Below are positions 41,102 through 50,258 of a stretch of DNA of 64,000 nt, piece by piece. The notes under the pieces were generated by a model. The model searched no databases. It saw only the letters and a program-made list of their open reading frames with translations, and had not been told where the DNA came from. Position 1 is the stretch's first letter. The number at the start of each line of letters is the position of its first letter. The DNA is taken from NCBI GenBank assembly GCA_947630715.1, contig CANRIP010000005.1:1-64000 (forward strand), in the 5' to 3' direction. A program made the position numbers and the translations under genes. Origin of the DNA: an uncultured Acetatifactor sp. Its GTDB lineage: Bacteria; Bacillota; Clostridia; Lachnospirales; Lachnospiraceae.

Positions 41102-41917
41102 GTGATTCGAGAGCTTTATCGGAATTTCAAAAGCTTTTCCGCACAGATGAGAAAGCAGAATATCAATGCCTTTGCGGCCAGCATTGCCTTTTTCTTTTTC
41201 CTTTCGGTGGTGCCTATGCTGATTTTGGTCTGTACCATTATCCCGTATACTCCCCTGACCGAAGAAGATCTGGTGACCGCGGTGACGGATGTTACCCCGG
41301 ATGTGGTGGATCCGCTGGCGGAAAGCGTGATCGGGGACGTGTACAACAGATCAGCGGGCATTCTGTCCATTGCGGCGGTGGCCACCGTCTGGTCCGCGGC
41401 GAAGGGGGTCATGGCGCTGATGCAGGGCTTAAACGCGATCAACGGGGTGGAGGATACCCGGAATTATTTTGTGATCCGGCTGATTGCGTCCTTTTATACC
41501 CTGGTGATGCTGGTGGTGATCATCTTGTCCCTGTTCCTCATGGTCTTTGGAAATCAGCTTGTGACGCTGACGCTGCACAGGATTCCGGAGCTGGAATCGG
41601 TAGTGGCCTTTTTTATGAATTTCCGGTTTGTGCTGGTCTGGGCGATTCTCTCCTTTCTGTTTGCGGCTGTATACGCCTATGTGCCGGATCTGAAACTGAA
41701 ATGGAAGGAGCAGATCCCCGGAGCCGTCTTTTCCGCCGTGGTGTGGAGCATTTTCTCCTGGGGGTTCTCCCTGTACCTGACATACGGCAACGCCTACGGC
41801 GTGTATGGCAGCCTGTCCATTATCATCATCGTACTTTTATGGATGTACTTTTGTATGTATATTGTCATGATCGGAGCCTGCCTGAACCGGTACCTGAATT
41901 CCGGCGGCAGATCGTGA
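41102..41917 (+). CDS. YihY/virulence factor BrkB family membrane protein
   Basis: This 271-residue protein has about six hydrophobic segments and the family pattern NAFAASIAFFFFLSVVPMLI near the N-terminus. GSLSIIIIVLLWMYFCMYIVMIGACLN is near the C-terminus. The family is of unknown function; the old name RNase BN came from an unrelated gene. The start is GTG 41102, 6 nt after GGGAGG; ATGs upstream in frame overlap the SpoIID gene and lack a site. Confidence 0.85.
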   Translation: MIRELYRNFKSFSAQMRKQNINAFAASIAFFFFLSVVPMLILVCTIIPYTPLTEEDLVTAVTDVTPDVVDPLAESVIGDVYNRSAGILSIAAVATVWSAAKGVMALMQGLNAINGVEDTRNYFVIRLIASFYTLVMLVVIILSLFLMVFGNQLVTLTLHRIPELESVVAFFMNFRFVLVWAILSFLFAAVYAYVPDLKLKWKEQIPGAVFSAVVWSIFSWGFSLYLTYGNAYGVYGSLSIIIIVLLWMYFCMYIVMIGACLNRYLNSGGRS

Positions 41918-41936
41918 GAAGGATTGGCAAAAAGGC

Positions 41937-41965
41937 TTGATTTTTTTCCGGTTCCTCAGTAAGAT
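41937..41965 (+). promoter_or_regulatory. probable promoter of the pheS operon
   Basis: TTGATT (41937-41942), 17 bp, TAAGAT (41960-41965). A leader of about 260 nt follows, with GTCTGC/GCAGAC pairing near 42030-42060. I find no T-box motif in it. Confidence 0.55.
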
Positions 41966-42083
41966 AGGGTAGGAGCCGTGAAATGGGAAGGGCTTTTTTA
42001 TTTCCGCGGGCCGCAAGCCTGCGCTTTGTCTGCCGGGAAATAGGACGGTAAGCAGACGGGATCATGTGCAGAAAGAGGGTAGT

Positions 42084-42115
42084 GTGAAAAATAAGCTTGA
42101 TAGCTTATTTTTCAC
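42084..42115 (+). promoter_or_regulatory. 13-bp perfect hairpin in the pheS leader
   Basis: GTGAAAAATAAGC (42084-42096) pairs perfectly with GCTTATTTTTCAC (42103-42115) around a TTGATA loop. With U-rich right arm it could be an attenuator, or a processing or boundary structure. It ends 1 nt before the repeated element. Confidence 0.7.
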
Positions 42116-42116
42116 A

Positions 42117-42234
42117 AAACGAACCTTGTTCGTTTGGGAGTTTATGCCGGAGCGTCACAAACTCCTCTGATGACAGACGCGAATTTGAGATTCGCGTCGC
42201 CCCGTCGCGAAAACGCTCCGGAATGGAGAGTAAT
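42117..42234 (+). promoter_or_regulatory. structured leader element, copy 1 (pheS)
   Basis: Three hairpins and a long-range pairing are seen. H1: AAACGAAC/GTTCGTTT (42117-42135). H2: GGAGTTTATG/CACAAACTCC (42137-42165) with 9-nt loop CCGGAGCGT (42147-42155). H3: GACGCGAAT/ATTCGCGTC (42176-42198). The H2 loop is perfectly complementary to ACGCTCCGG (42213-42221), which ends 3 nt before the GGAG of pheS, so a pseudoknot is predicted. The right arm of H3 can instead pair with CGCGAA (42206-42211). A nearly identical copy precedes pheT. It matches no riboswitch or T-box I know. Confidence 0.7.
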
Positions 42235-43272
42235 ATGAAAGAAAAGCTGGAAAAACTTTTGCGGGAAGGCGAGGCGGCCATCCGCAGCACGAAGAACGAA
42301 ACGGAGCTTCAGGAGGTCAAGGGATCGATTCTGGGGAAACAGGGGGCGCTGACGGAGTTTTTAAAGGAAATTCCCAAGCTGGCCGCTGAACTGCGCCCGG
42401 AAATGGGACGTGTGGTCAACGAGGCCAAGACAAAATTCAACAGCATGATCGAGGCCAGAAGGGAGGAACTGAAGCTGAAGGCGGCGGAGGTTCCGGCGGA
42501 TTTCGACTATACCCTTCCGGGCATTGCGCCTTCCATGGGAGGCCTGCATCCCATCACCCAGATGCGCTACGATCTGGACGACGCTTTCCGTTCCATGGGG
42601 TTTGAAATCTATCAGGAAGACGATATCACCAGTGAACTGTATGCTTTCGACAAGCTGAACTTTCCGCCCAATCATCCGGCCCGGGAGAGTATGGACACCT
42701 ATTGGCTGGAAGGGCACGATAAAGGGGACGCCGGGGATAAGCTCTGCCTGCGGCCTCATTTGACAGGAGGGAGCGTTCGCTATCTGCAAACCCATAAACC
42801 TCCGTACCGGTTTGTGTATCCCGGCAGGGTATACCGCAACGAGACTACCGACGCACGGCATGAGAGGGCCTTTTTTCAGTATGAGGCGCTGATTGTGGAC
42901 CGTGATTTTACCTTTACCGCCGGAAAGGTTATGATCAAGAGCATCCTTTCCAAAGTGTTCGGACGGGACGTGCCCGTTCGCATGAGAGCCGGCTTTTTCC
43001 CGTTTGTAGAGCCGGGCTTTGAGATCGATATGGGATGCCTGGTCTGCGGCGGAAAGGGCTGCAGCGTCTGCAAGCATGTGGGGTGGATCGAGATTATGCC
43101 CGGCGGAACCCCTCATCCCAATGTACTGCGGGCCGCAGGGCTCGATCCGGACGAATTCACCGGTTTTTATGTGAACATCGGTCTGGACAGGCTGGTAATG
43201 ATGCGTTACGGCGTGGACGACGTACGGCTTTTCCACAGCGCGGATCTTCGTTTCCTGCAGCAGTTCCACTGA
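42235..43272 (+). CDS. pheS: phenylalanyl-tRNA synthetase alpha subunit
   Basis: PheS carries the catalytic site of the class II alpha2-beta2 enzyme charging tRNA-Phe. The 345-residue protein has an N-terminal coiled coil (about 1-75), motif 1 around GLHPITQMRYDL, motif 2 around VYRNETTDARHERAFFQYE and motif 3 around GFYVNIGLDRLVMMRYG. A four-Cys segment (CLVCGGKGCSVC, about residues 264-275) is inserted before motif 3 and could bind zinc. The start is ATG 42235 after GGAG; the open frame upstream runs through the structured leader and is not PheS-like. Confidence 0.95.
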   Translation: MKEKLEKLLREGEAAIRSTKNETELQEVKGSILGKQGALTEFLKEIPKLAAELRPEMGRVVNEAKTKFNSMIEARREELKLKAAEVPADFDYTLPGIAPSMGGLHPITQMRYDLDDAFRSMGFEIYQEDDITSELYAFDKLNFPPNHPARESMDTYWLEGHDKGDAGDKLCLRPHLTGGSVRYLQTHKPPYRFVYPGRVYRNETTDARHERAFFQYEALIVDRDFTFTAGKVMIKSILSKVFGRDVPVRMRAGFFPFVEPGFEIDMGCLVCGGKGCSVCKHVGWIEIMPGGTPHPNVLRAAGLDPDEFTGFYVNIGLDRLVMMRYGVDDVRLFHSADLRFLQQFH

Positions 43273-43324
43273 CAAACGGAAAGGTTTTACAAAAATCGGG
43301 CCGCGAATGGCGGCATGGGGAAAA

Positions 43325-43442
43325 AAACGAACTTTGTTCGTTTGAGAATTTGTGCCGGAGCGTCACAAATTCCCTTGATGGCAGACGCGAATTTGAGATT
43401 CGCGTCGCCCCGTCGCGAAAACGCTCCGGAATGGAGAATAAG
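43325..43442 (+). promoter_or_regulatory. structured leader element, copy 2 (pheT)
   Basis: The same architecture as the pheS copy. H1: AAACGAAC/GTTCGTTT (43325-43343). H2: GAATTTGTG/CACAAATTC (43346-43372) with the identical loop CCGGAGCGT (43355-43363). H3: GACGCGAAT/ATTCGCGTC (43384-43406). The loop partner ACGCTCCGG is at 43421-43429. Compared with copy 1 the H2 stem has one G-C to A-T double change and an A.C mismatch restored to G-C, while loop and partner are unchanged. About 10 of 118 positions differ. Confidence 0.7.
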
Positions 43443-45884
43443 ATGAAAGTATCCCTGAACTGGTTGAAGGATTATGTAAAGCTCCCCGAGGATATGGATC
43501 TGAAAAAGCTGGCCTTTGACCTGACCATGTCCACGGTGGAGGTGGAGAATGTTACGGAACTTGCCCGGCAGTTTGACGGTATCCTGGTTGGCGAGCTGAA
43601 GGAGGTGCAGCCGCATCCCAACGCGGACCGGCTGCGGGTTTGTAAAGTGGATATCGCGGACGGTGAGATCCACGATATTGTATGCGGCGGGTCCAACCTT
43701 GTCCCGGGGATGAAGGTGGCCGTGGCCTGTCCCGGATCCTGGGTGCGCTGGCACGGAGAGGGCGAGCCGGTGGAAATCAAGAATACCAAGCTGCGGGGCG
43801 TGGCCAGCTACGGCATGATCTGCGCCTCCGTTGAGGTGGGGCTTGCGGAACTGTTCCCGGCGGAGGAGGAAACGCAGATCCTGGATCTGTCGGATTTTGA
43901 CGCTCCGGCCGGAACGCCTCTTTCCAAAGCTTTGGATCTGGAGGATGTGATTCTGGAAATCGACAATAAGTCCATGACGAACCGACCCGATCTGTGGGGA
44001 CACTATGGCATTGCCCGGGAGATCTCGGCTTTGTACCAGCTCCCTCTGGCGGACTGGAAACCCTTTGCGCCGGGGGACGTGGCGGAATTTCCGGTGGTCA
44101 TCCAGGATCCGGACCGATGCCCCCGCTATATCGGCGTCAAGCTGGAGGGAATCGAGGTAAAACCAGCTCCCTTCTATATGCGCAGCAGAATCTGGCGGGT
44201 GGGGATGAGGCCCATTAACGCCCTGGTGGATATCACCAACTATGTGATGCTGGCTCTGGGGCAGCCCACCCATGTGTTTGACTCCAACCAAATTACGGAT
44301 TATATCTGTGTGCGCCGGGCGCAGGAGAAGGAAGAACTTCTTCTGCTCAACGACAGGACGCTTGCGCTGACAAAGGAAGATCTTGTGATCGCGGACAGCG
44401 AGGGGGCCGTGGCCCTTGCGGGGGTGATGGGCGGCGCAAGAGACTCTGTGCTGCCGGAAACCACAAGCGTTATTCTGGAGGTGGCAAATTTTGAGGCGGC
44501 GGGAGTGCGCAGCACTGCGCTTCGTTTCGATAACCGTACGGAGGCCTCGGCCCGGTATGAAAAATCCGTGGATCCCGAGCGGTGCGATCCGGCGCTTTCC
44601 ATGGCCATGAGCCTGTTTGCGGAAATTTATCCTTCCGTGAAGGTGACCGCCTTTTCGGATCATTATGTGAAAAAGCTGGCGAGGAAGGAGCTGGATGTGG
44701 AGCTGGATTGGTTGAACCGCAGGCTCGGCAAGCGGATTCCCAACCAGCAGATCGCCGCAAAGTTAAAGCTCCTTGGGTTTGACATCAGCTTTACCAGCGA
44801 CGTGATGCATATTGTGGTTCCCACCTGGCGGTCCACGGGGGATGTGGGGATCAAGGCGGACATCATGGAAGAAGTGGCCCGGATGTACGGCTATGAAAAC
44901 TTTGAGCCCACCACCATCGTCACCAGCTTTGAAGGGGCCGTCAACCAGCTTGACATGGATTTGGTCAGGAAAATCAAGGAGTACCTGGCGTTTCGCTGCG
45001 GTCTTTGGGAGGTGTTTACCTATCCCTGGATGGAGGATGAAACCGTAAACGCCGTTCTTCAGAGCACGGAGGGGATCCTAAAGCTTTCCACTCCCCCCGC
45101 GCCCAACGAAAGCTATATCCGTTCCTCCCTTCTTCCCAACCTTTGCAGGGCGGTGGCGGAAAATGAAAGATATTTCAGCGAATTCAGTATTTTTGAGGAG
45201 GCCCAGGTCTTTCACGACTCGGACTACCAAAGCCCTTATGACGAGCGGGAAAAGCTGCCCTCCCAGCGGCGGAATCTGGCGGCCGCTTTCGCCGGCAGCG
45301 GGGAAAAGGTTCAGGAATTGTTCCGAAGGGCGAAGGGCGTGGTGGAAAACATGCCCCGCCTGACCCATATGGAAGCATTTTCCATGCGCCGCGTGGAAAA
45401 ACCGGTATGGGCGGATGACACGGTATGGCTGAATCTGTACCTGGGGGAGCAGAGGGTAGGCAATCTGGCCCTGCTTTCCCGGAAAGTATCCATGGCCGTG
45501 GGGATCAAAAATCTTGCCGCCGTGTTCTTTGAACTGGATCTGGACGCCTTAAAACCCCTGCGGTCCCGTACCAATGAATTCAGCCACCTGGCGGAGTACC
45601 CTATGATCGACTACGATTTGTCCATGCTGTTCGACGCGCAGATCAAGTGGGAGAACATCGAGGAATCGGCGCTGAAACGAAAGAACCGGGAAAGCTATTT
45701 GCAGAAGGTGGCGTTTGTGGACGAATACAAGGGAGCGCAGATCCCTGCCGGGAAAAAATCCGTCACCATCCGGCTGACCATCGGCTCTGAGGAAAAAACC
45801 TTAAAGTCGGAGGAAATCGAAAAATGCGCGGACAGCGTGATCAAACAGTTGGAAAAGGATCTGAAGGGCGAACTTCGCAGATAA
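43443..45884 (+). CDS. pheT: phenylalanyl-tRNA synthetase beta subunit
   Basis: PheT holds tRNA-binding and editing domains. The 813-residue protein begins MKVSLNWLKDYVKLPED and has the EMAP-type tRNA-binding domain (about 40-150; VQPHPNADRLRVCKV). The B3/B4 editing region follows (YVMLALGQPTHVFD, AGVMGG), then B5 (VELDWLNRRLGKRI), a catalytic-like core and a C-terminal anticodon-binding ferredoxin-fold domain (LAEYPMIDYDLSML). The start is ATG 43443 after GGAATGGAG. The long frame upstream crosses the structured element and the pheS end. Downstream genes apeB, queA and vanZ run on in the same direction. Confidence 0.96.
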   Translation: MKVSLNWLKDYVKLPEDMDLKKLAFDLTMSTVEVENVTELARQFDGILVGELKEVQPHPNADRLRVCKVDIADGEIHDIVCGGSNLVPGMKVAVACPGSWVRWHGEGEPVEIKNTKLRGVASYGMICASVEVGLAELFPAEEETQILDLSDFDAPAGTPLSKALDLEDVILEIDNKSMTNRPDLWGHYGIAREISALYQLPLADWKPFAPGDVAEFPVVIQDPDRCPRYIGVKLEGIEVKPAPFYMRSRIWRVGMRPINALVDITNYVMLALGQPTHVFDSNQITDYICVRRAQEKEELLLLNDRTLALTKEDLVIADSEGAVALAGVMGGARDSVLPETTSVILEVANFEAAGVRSTALRFDNRTEASARYEKSVDPERCDPALSMAMSLFAEIYPSVKVTAFSDHYVKKLARKELDVELDWLNRRLGKRIPNQQIAAKLKLLGFDISFTSDVMHIVVPTWRSTGDVGIKADIMEEVARMYGYENFEPTTIVTSFEGAVNQLDMDLVRKIKEYLAFRCGLWEVFTYPWMEDETVNAVLQSTEGILKLSTPPAPNESYIRSSLLPNLCRAVAENERYFSEFSIFEEAQVFHDSDYQSPYDEREKLPSQRRNLAAAFAGSGEKVQELFRRAKGVVENMPRLTHMEAFSMRRVEKPVWADDTVWLNLYLGEQRVGNLALLSRKVSMAVGIKNLAAVFFELDLDALKPLRSRTNEFSHLAEYPMIDYDLSMLFDAQIKWENIEESALKRKNRESYLQKVAFVDEYKGAQIPAGKKSVTIRLTIGSEEKTLKSEEIEKCADSVIKQLEKDLKGELRR

Positions 45885-45921
45885 ATGCAGCGCACGGCGC
45901 GGACAGGAGAGGGAAGGCAAA

Positions 45922-47352
45922 ATGGAAAGAAGTAATGTCTGGAAAAATTACAGTCAAAAGCAGGTCAAGGAGCTGGAAAGGCTGAATCTGGAGTACCGCG
46001 AATTCCTGGACAACGGTAAAACCGAACGGGAGTGCATCGACACCATTGTCAACACGATTGAAAAAGAAGGGTACCGGGAGCTGGACAGTCTGATCAGGGA
46101 CGGGAAGACTCTGAAGGAGGGGGACAAGGTTTACAGCGTCTGGATGAATAAGTCCATCGCCATGTTCCGGCTGGGGGAAAAGCCTCTTTCCGAGGGAATG
46201 AACATCCTGGGCGCTCATATTGACAGTCCCAGGCTGGATGTGAAACAGAATCCTCTTTATGAGGAGGGCGGATTTGCCTATCTGGATACGCACTATTACG
46301 GCGGCGTCAAGAAATATCAGTGGGTGACCATTCCGCTGGCGCTGCACGGGGTCATTGTGAAAAAGGACGGTTCCACCGTGGAGATCAATATCGGAGAGGA
46401 TCCGGACGATCCGGTGTTCTTTGTCTCCGATCTTCTGGTTCACCTGGCCGGAGAACAGATGGAGAAAAAGGCGGCAAAGGTGATCGAGGGGGAGGCTCTG
46501 GATCTGATTGTGGGAAACCGGCCTCTTGTCATTGACGGCAAACAAAAGAAAGCGGGAGAAACGCCCAAGGAACAGGCCAAAGAGGAAGTGAAGGCCGGTG
46601 TGCTGCATCTTCTGAAGGAAACCTATGGGGTGGAGGAAGAAGACTTCCTTTCCGCGGAGCTTGAGATCGTACCCGCCGGAAAGGCCAGGGAAGCAGGACT
46701 GGACCGCAGCATGATTCTGGCCTACGGCCAGGACGACAGGGTATGCGCCTTTACCTCCATGCGGGCCATGCTGGACGGCAGGAATTTCAGCCGCACCGCC
46801 TGCTGTATCCTGGTGGATAAGGAGGAAATCGGATCCGTGGGAGCAACGGGAATGCAGTCCCGGTTTTTTGAAAACGCGGTGGCGGAGCTGATGAATCTCT
46901 GCGGGGATTACAGCGAGCTGAACCTGCGCCGGTGCCTGGCCCATAGCTGTATGCTTTCCTCCGACGTAAGCGCAGGGTTCGATCCCGCTTACGCGTCGTG
47001 CTTTGAAAAGAAGAACGCGGCGTTTCTGGGGAACGGGATGGTGTTTAATAAATTTACCGGCTCCAGGGGAAAAAGCGGCTCCAACGACGCCAACGCGGAG
47101 TATCTGGCCCATCTTCGGGACGTGCTGGAAAAAAGAAAGGTCTGCTATCAGACGGCGGAGCTTGGAAAAGTGGACGTGGGCGGAGGCGGAACCATCGCTT
47201 ATATCCTGGCTTTGTACGGCATGAACGTGGTGGACAGCGGCGTCGCGGTTTTGAATATGCATGCGCCCTGGGAGGCCACCAGCAAGGCGGATGTTTATGA
47301 GGCGTACCGGGGATATATCGCCTTTGTGGAAGAGGCATCGATGGGATGCTGA
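45922..47352 (+). CDS. apeB: M18 family aminopeptidase
   Basis: M18 enzymes are large oligomeric zinc aminopeptidases favouring acidic or aromatic N-termini. The 476-residue protein has the metal-binding motif [18 protein letters not shown]. The acidic site [15 protein letters not shown] and a [10 protein letters not shown] region follow, with the last ligand His in [13 protein letters not shown]. It starts with ATG after GGAGAGGGAAGG. Its stop overlaps the queA start by 7 bp. Confidence 0.93.
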   Translation: MERSNVWKNYSQKQVKELERLNLEYREFLDNGKTERECIDTIVNTIEKEGYRELDSLIRDGKTLKEGDKVYSVWMNKSIAMFRLGEKPLSEGMNILGAHIDSPRLDVKQNPLYEEGGFAYLDTHYYGGVKKYQWVTIPLALHGVIVKKDGSTVEINIGEDPDDPVFFVSDLLVHLAGEQMEKKAAKVIEGEALDLIVGNRPLVIDGKQKKAGETPKEQAKEEVKAGVLHLLKETYGVEEEDFLSAELEIVPAGKAREAGLDRSMILAYGQDDRVCAFTSMRAMLDGRNFSRTACCILVDKEEIGSVGATGMQSRFFENAVAELMNLCGDYSELNLRRCLAHSCMLSSDVSAGFDPAYASCFEKKNAAFLGNGMVFNKFTGSRGKSGSNDANAEYLAHLRDVLEKRKVCYQTAELGKVDVGGGGTIAYILALYGMNVVDSGVAVLNMHAPWEATSKADVYEAYRGYIAFVEEASMGC

Positions 47353-48374
47353 AAAAATCTGACTTTTACTATGAACTGCCTCCGGAGCTGATCGCCCAGG
47401 ATCCGCTGGAGGACCGGGCCGCCTCCAGGCTGATGACCCTGGATAAGCATACCGGCCGGACGGGGCATCACGTTTTCCGGGAAATCGTGGATTTCCTCCA
47501 GCCCGGGGACTGCCTGGTGCTCAATGACACGAAGGTCATTCCCGCCAGGCTCCTGGGGGAGAAGGAGGGATCCGGCGGCCGTGTGGAGGTGCTGTTGCTC
47601 AAGCGGCAGGAAACGGATCTGTGGGAGACGCTGGTCAAGCCCGGCAAGCGCTGTAAGCCCGGGACGCGGCTTTCCTTTGGGGACGGGATTCTGAAGGGGC
47701 AGGTGCTGGAAACGCTGGAGGACGGGAACCGGCTGATTCGCTTTTCCCATGATGGGATTTTTGAAGAAATTCTGGATCGTCTGGGAGAAATGCCTCTGCC
47801 GCCCTATATTACCCACAAGCTGAAGGACCGTGACAGATATCAGACCGTTTACGCCAGGTATGAGGGGTCGGCGGCGGCTCCCACGGCGGGCCTGCACTTT
47901 ACGGAGGAACTGTTGAAACAAATCCAGGAAAAGGGCGTACAGGTGGTTTATGTCACCCTCCATGTGGGGCTGGGTACCTTTCGGCCCGTAAAGGAAGAAA
48001 ACATCACGGATCATCATATGCACTCCGAGTTTTACCAGGTTTCCGAACAGGCCGCGGAACGGATCCGCCAGGCAAAGGAAGCCGGGAAAAGGGTGATCTG
48101 TGTGGGAACCACGGCCTGCCGGACGCTGGAGAGCGCGGCGGACGAAAGCGGCAGGGTGCGTCCCGGCAGCGGAAATACGGAAATTTTTATTTACCCCGGA
48201 TATCGGTTCAGGGTTTTGGACGGATTGATCACCAATTTTCATCTGCCCGAGTCCACGCTGATTATGCTGGTCAGCGCTCTTGCCGGCAGGGAGAACGTGC
48301 TGCGGGCTTACGAGGAGGCAGTGAGAGAGAAGTATCGATTTTTCAGCTTTGGGGACGCCATGTTCATTTCCTGA
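47346..48374 (+). CDS. queA: tRNA preQ1 ribosyltransferase-isomerase
   Basis: QueA moves ribosyl from S-adenosylmethionine to preQ1 in tRNA, giving epoxyqueuosine. The 342-residue protein has [50 protein letters not shown] and [11 protein letters not shown], all family signatures. The start overlaps the apeB stop. No tgt is seen in the window, so the rest of queuosine synthesis lies elsewhere. Confidence 0.96.
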   Translation: MLKKSDFYYELPPELIAQDPLEDRAASRLMTLDKHTGRTGHHVFREIVDFLQPGDCLVLNDTKVIPARLLGEKEGSGGRVEVLLLKRQETDLWETLVKPGKRCKPGTRLSFGDGILKGQVLETLEDGNRLIRFSHDGIFEEILDRLGEMPLPPYITHKLKDRDRYQTVYARYEGSAAAPTAGLHFTEELLKQIQEKGVQVVYVTLHVGLGTFRPVKEENITDHHMHSEFYQVSEQAAERIRQAKEAGKRVICVGTTACRTLESAADESGRVRPGSGNTEIFIYPGYRFRVLDGLITNFHLPESTLIMLVSALAGRENVLRAYEEAVREKYRFFSFGDAMFIS

Positions 48375-48422
48375 GAAAAAGGCGGAAACGGCGGCGGGGG
48401 CAAAACAAGGATAAGGGAAACC

Positions 48423-48992
48423 ATGAGACAGTCAGAAACCGGAGAAAACAGAAAAAAGCTATTTCGTTCGTTTCCCGCGGCGATCCTGCTGGCGGCGCTT
48501 TATCGTCTGATTTTCGGGTTTTCTGCCCAGGACGGGGAGCATTCCGGAAATTTAAGCCTGCGCATTTCCCAGGGCGTGGTGGAGGCATTGGATTTTTTGT
48601 CGGCGCGGCGGATCAGCCGGCAGAGCCAGGGCAGATATCTGCTGGAGGAATTGGCTTTGTTTTTTGAACATCCCATCAGGAAACTGGCTCATTTCAGCGA
48701 GTACGCCTGTATGGGGATTCTGCTGTACTGGCTTTTACGCCCCTGGATGGAACGAGGGAAGAAGATGTATTTGTTGATTGTGCTATGGGTTTTCCTTTCC
48801 GGAGCGCTGGATGAGTTTCATCAGATTTTTGTGCCGGACAGATGGGGCAGCCCGGCGGACGTACTTCTTGACACCCTGGGCGGTATGTTCGGGCTGTTTC
48901 TCTGCGCAGCCGCCTCAAGGCTGTGGCGGCGTTTCGGCAAAAAGGACGGACAGGCCCCTTCCCTGCGAAACCGGCGAAAGGCGGACTCCTGA
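48423..48992 (+). CDS. VanZ-family membrane protein
   Basis: The 189-residue protein has four probable membrane segments. The VanZ signature is IRKLAHFSEYACMGILLY with LSGALDEFHQIFVPDR and ADVLLDTLGG. VanZ itself gives low-level teicoplanin resistance, but most family members have no known role, so resistance should not be assumed. It is the last plus-strand gene before the opposed tyrA, whose stop lies 27 bp away. Confidence 0.85.
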   Translation: MRQSETGENRKKLFRSFPAAILLAALYRLIFGFSAQDGEHSGNLSLRISQGVVEALDFLSARRISRQSQGRYLLEELALFFEHPIRKLAHFSEYACMGILLYWLLRPWMERGKKMYLLIVLWVFLSGALDEFHQIFVPDRWGSPADVLLDTLGGMFGLFLCAAASRLWRRFGKKDGQAPSLRNRRKADS

Positions 48993-49019
48993 GGGCGTCT
49001 TTGGCCCGGCCGCGGGAGT

Positions 49020-50120
49020 TTAATCCCGGCTGTGTACGCAGTAGCCGGCCTCCTGCAAAAGCCGGATCCCCTCCTTCATGGAGCTTTCCTGATAGAATTC
49101 CACACGCAGTACGCCATCCTCCGATTCCCGGTTGTGAGAGATGGCGATATTTTTTATGCTCAACTGACGATCCGCGAGCAGGGTGACAATATGCGCCAGC
49201 GCGCCGGCCCGGTCCGCAATGTCCACATGGATGCTGAAGGAGCGCTTGATGGGCCCGCTGGAGGCGTCGGCAAAGGAATCCCGGTAGATGCGGGCGCCGT
49301 TAAACAGCCGGTAAAGCAGATCCTCGTCCCGGTTGTCGATGGCGGCTTTAAATTCCGTGAGAGAATCGATATAGCGGGAGAGAATCGCGGAAATATTGTC
49401 GCCGTTGGCCAGACAGATATTCTGCCACATCACGGAGGACGAGGAGGCAATCCGGGTGATATCCTTGAATCCCCCCGCCGCGATGGTCCGCATAATGCCA
49501 TCCGGCGAATCGTTGTCCCGGATCAGGTTGACCAGGGAGGCGGCTGCCACATGGGGAAGATGGCTGACGGCGGCGGTCACGGCGTCATGGGCCTGAGGAT
49601 TCAGGATCATGGGAATGGCGTTCATTTTTTCCACCAGCAGGCGGAACCGATCCACCTTTTCCCGGGGAACCGCGGGGGACGGCGTCAGGATATAATAAGC
49701 GTTTTCCAAAAGCGAAGCCTTGGAATTGGCGTATCCCACCCGTTCGCTGCCGGTCATGGGATGTCCGCCGATAAAACAGTGGGAAAGGCCGGCCTTCGCT
49801 ACCGTGCGGTGGATGGAGGCCTTTACGCTTCCCACGTCCGTCAGGATGCAGTCGGGGGAGAGATCCTCCCGGATGGTTTCCAGATTCTGGTCGTTGCTCC
49901 GGACGGGAGCGCACAGGAACAGGTAATCGCAGTGGGAAAAGCTGTGCTCCATGGTTTTGGCAGCCACGTCCACTACGCCCTCCCGGCAGGCGGCGGCGAC
50001 CGCCTCCCCGTTTGTGTCATACGCCGTGATCCAAAGCTCCGGCACGGACTGGCGCAGCGCTTTGGCGATGGAGCCGCCGATCAGGCCCAGGCCGATAAAA
50101 CCGCATCGTAACTGTGACAT
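49020..50120 (-). CDS. tyrA: prephenate dehydrogenase with C-terminal ACT domain
   Basis: TyrA oxidatively decarboxylates prephenate to 4-hydroxyphenylpyruvate for tyrosine synthesis. The 366-residue protein has the NAD-binding motif GLGLIGGS (10-17) and the substrate-binding HPMTGSE. It has a helical dimerisation domain (HDAVTAAVSHLPHVAAASL) and an ACT-type C-terminus (about 293-366), probably for feedback control by tyrosine. AAGGAAGGG precedes the ATG. It has its own promoter and runs opposite to both neighbours. Confidence 0.92.
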   Translation of the reverse strand: MSQLRCGFIGLGLIGGSIAKALRQSVPELWITAYDTNGEAVAAACREGVVDVAAKTMEHSFSHCDYLFLCAPVRSNDQNLETIREDLSPDCILTDVGSVKASIHRTVAKAGLSHCFIGGHPMTGSERVGYANSKASLLENAYYILTPSPAVPREKVDRFRLLVEKMNAIPMILNPQAHDAVTAAVSHLPHVAAASLVNLIRDNDSPDGIMRTIAAGGFKDITRIASSSSVMWQNICLANGDNISAILSRYIDSLTEFKAAIDNRDEDLLYRLFNGARIYRDSFADASSGPIKRSFSIHVDIADRAGALAHIVTLLADRQLSIKNIAISHNRESEDGVLRVEFYQESSMKEGIRLLQEAGYCVHSRD

Positions 50121-50184
50121 ACTCGTCCCTTCCTTTTTGAAGATTCGGGACAGCTTTCTCCCGGGGAGAGGCTGTTCCCTTCAC

Positions 50185-50213
50185 ACTATAACACTTTAAA
50201 GCACGAAAAGCAA
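50185..50213 (-). promoter_or_regulatory. promoter of tyrA
   Basis: On the minus strand TTGCTT (50213-50208), 17 bp, TATAGT (50190-50185), about 65 nt from the ATG. Confidence 0.72.
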
Positions 50214-50258
50214 GATGGGCCGTGAGGATGAAAAATCGGAAAATACAACAACAATATC

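Noticed and set aside
41966-42116. T-box in the pheS leader
   Set aside because: No TGGTACCGCG-type sequence, no antiterminator and no specifier-loop features were found.
42097-42234. N-terminal extension of PheS
   Set aside because: The frame is open but passes through the structured leader; PheS homology and the ribosome binding site place the start at 42235.
43035-43442. N-terminal extension of PheT
   Set aside because: It would overlap the 3' end of pheS and the structured element; PheT begins MKVSLNWLKDY at 43443.
45841-47262. 473-residue minus-strand open frame
   Set aside because: Antisense to apeB, which has the full M18 motif set.
48423-48992. Glycopeptide resistance gene
   Set aside because: Only the VanZ fold signature is present; no vanHAX or regulatory genes adjoin it, and most VanZ-family proteins are not resistance factors.
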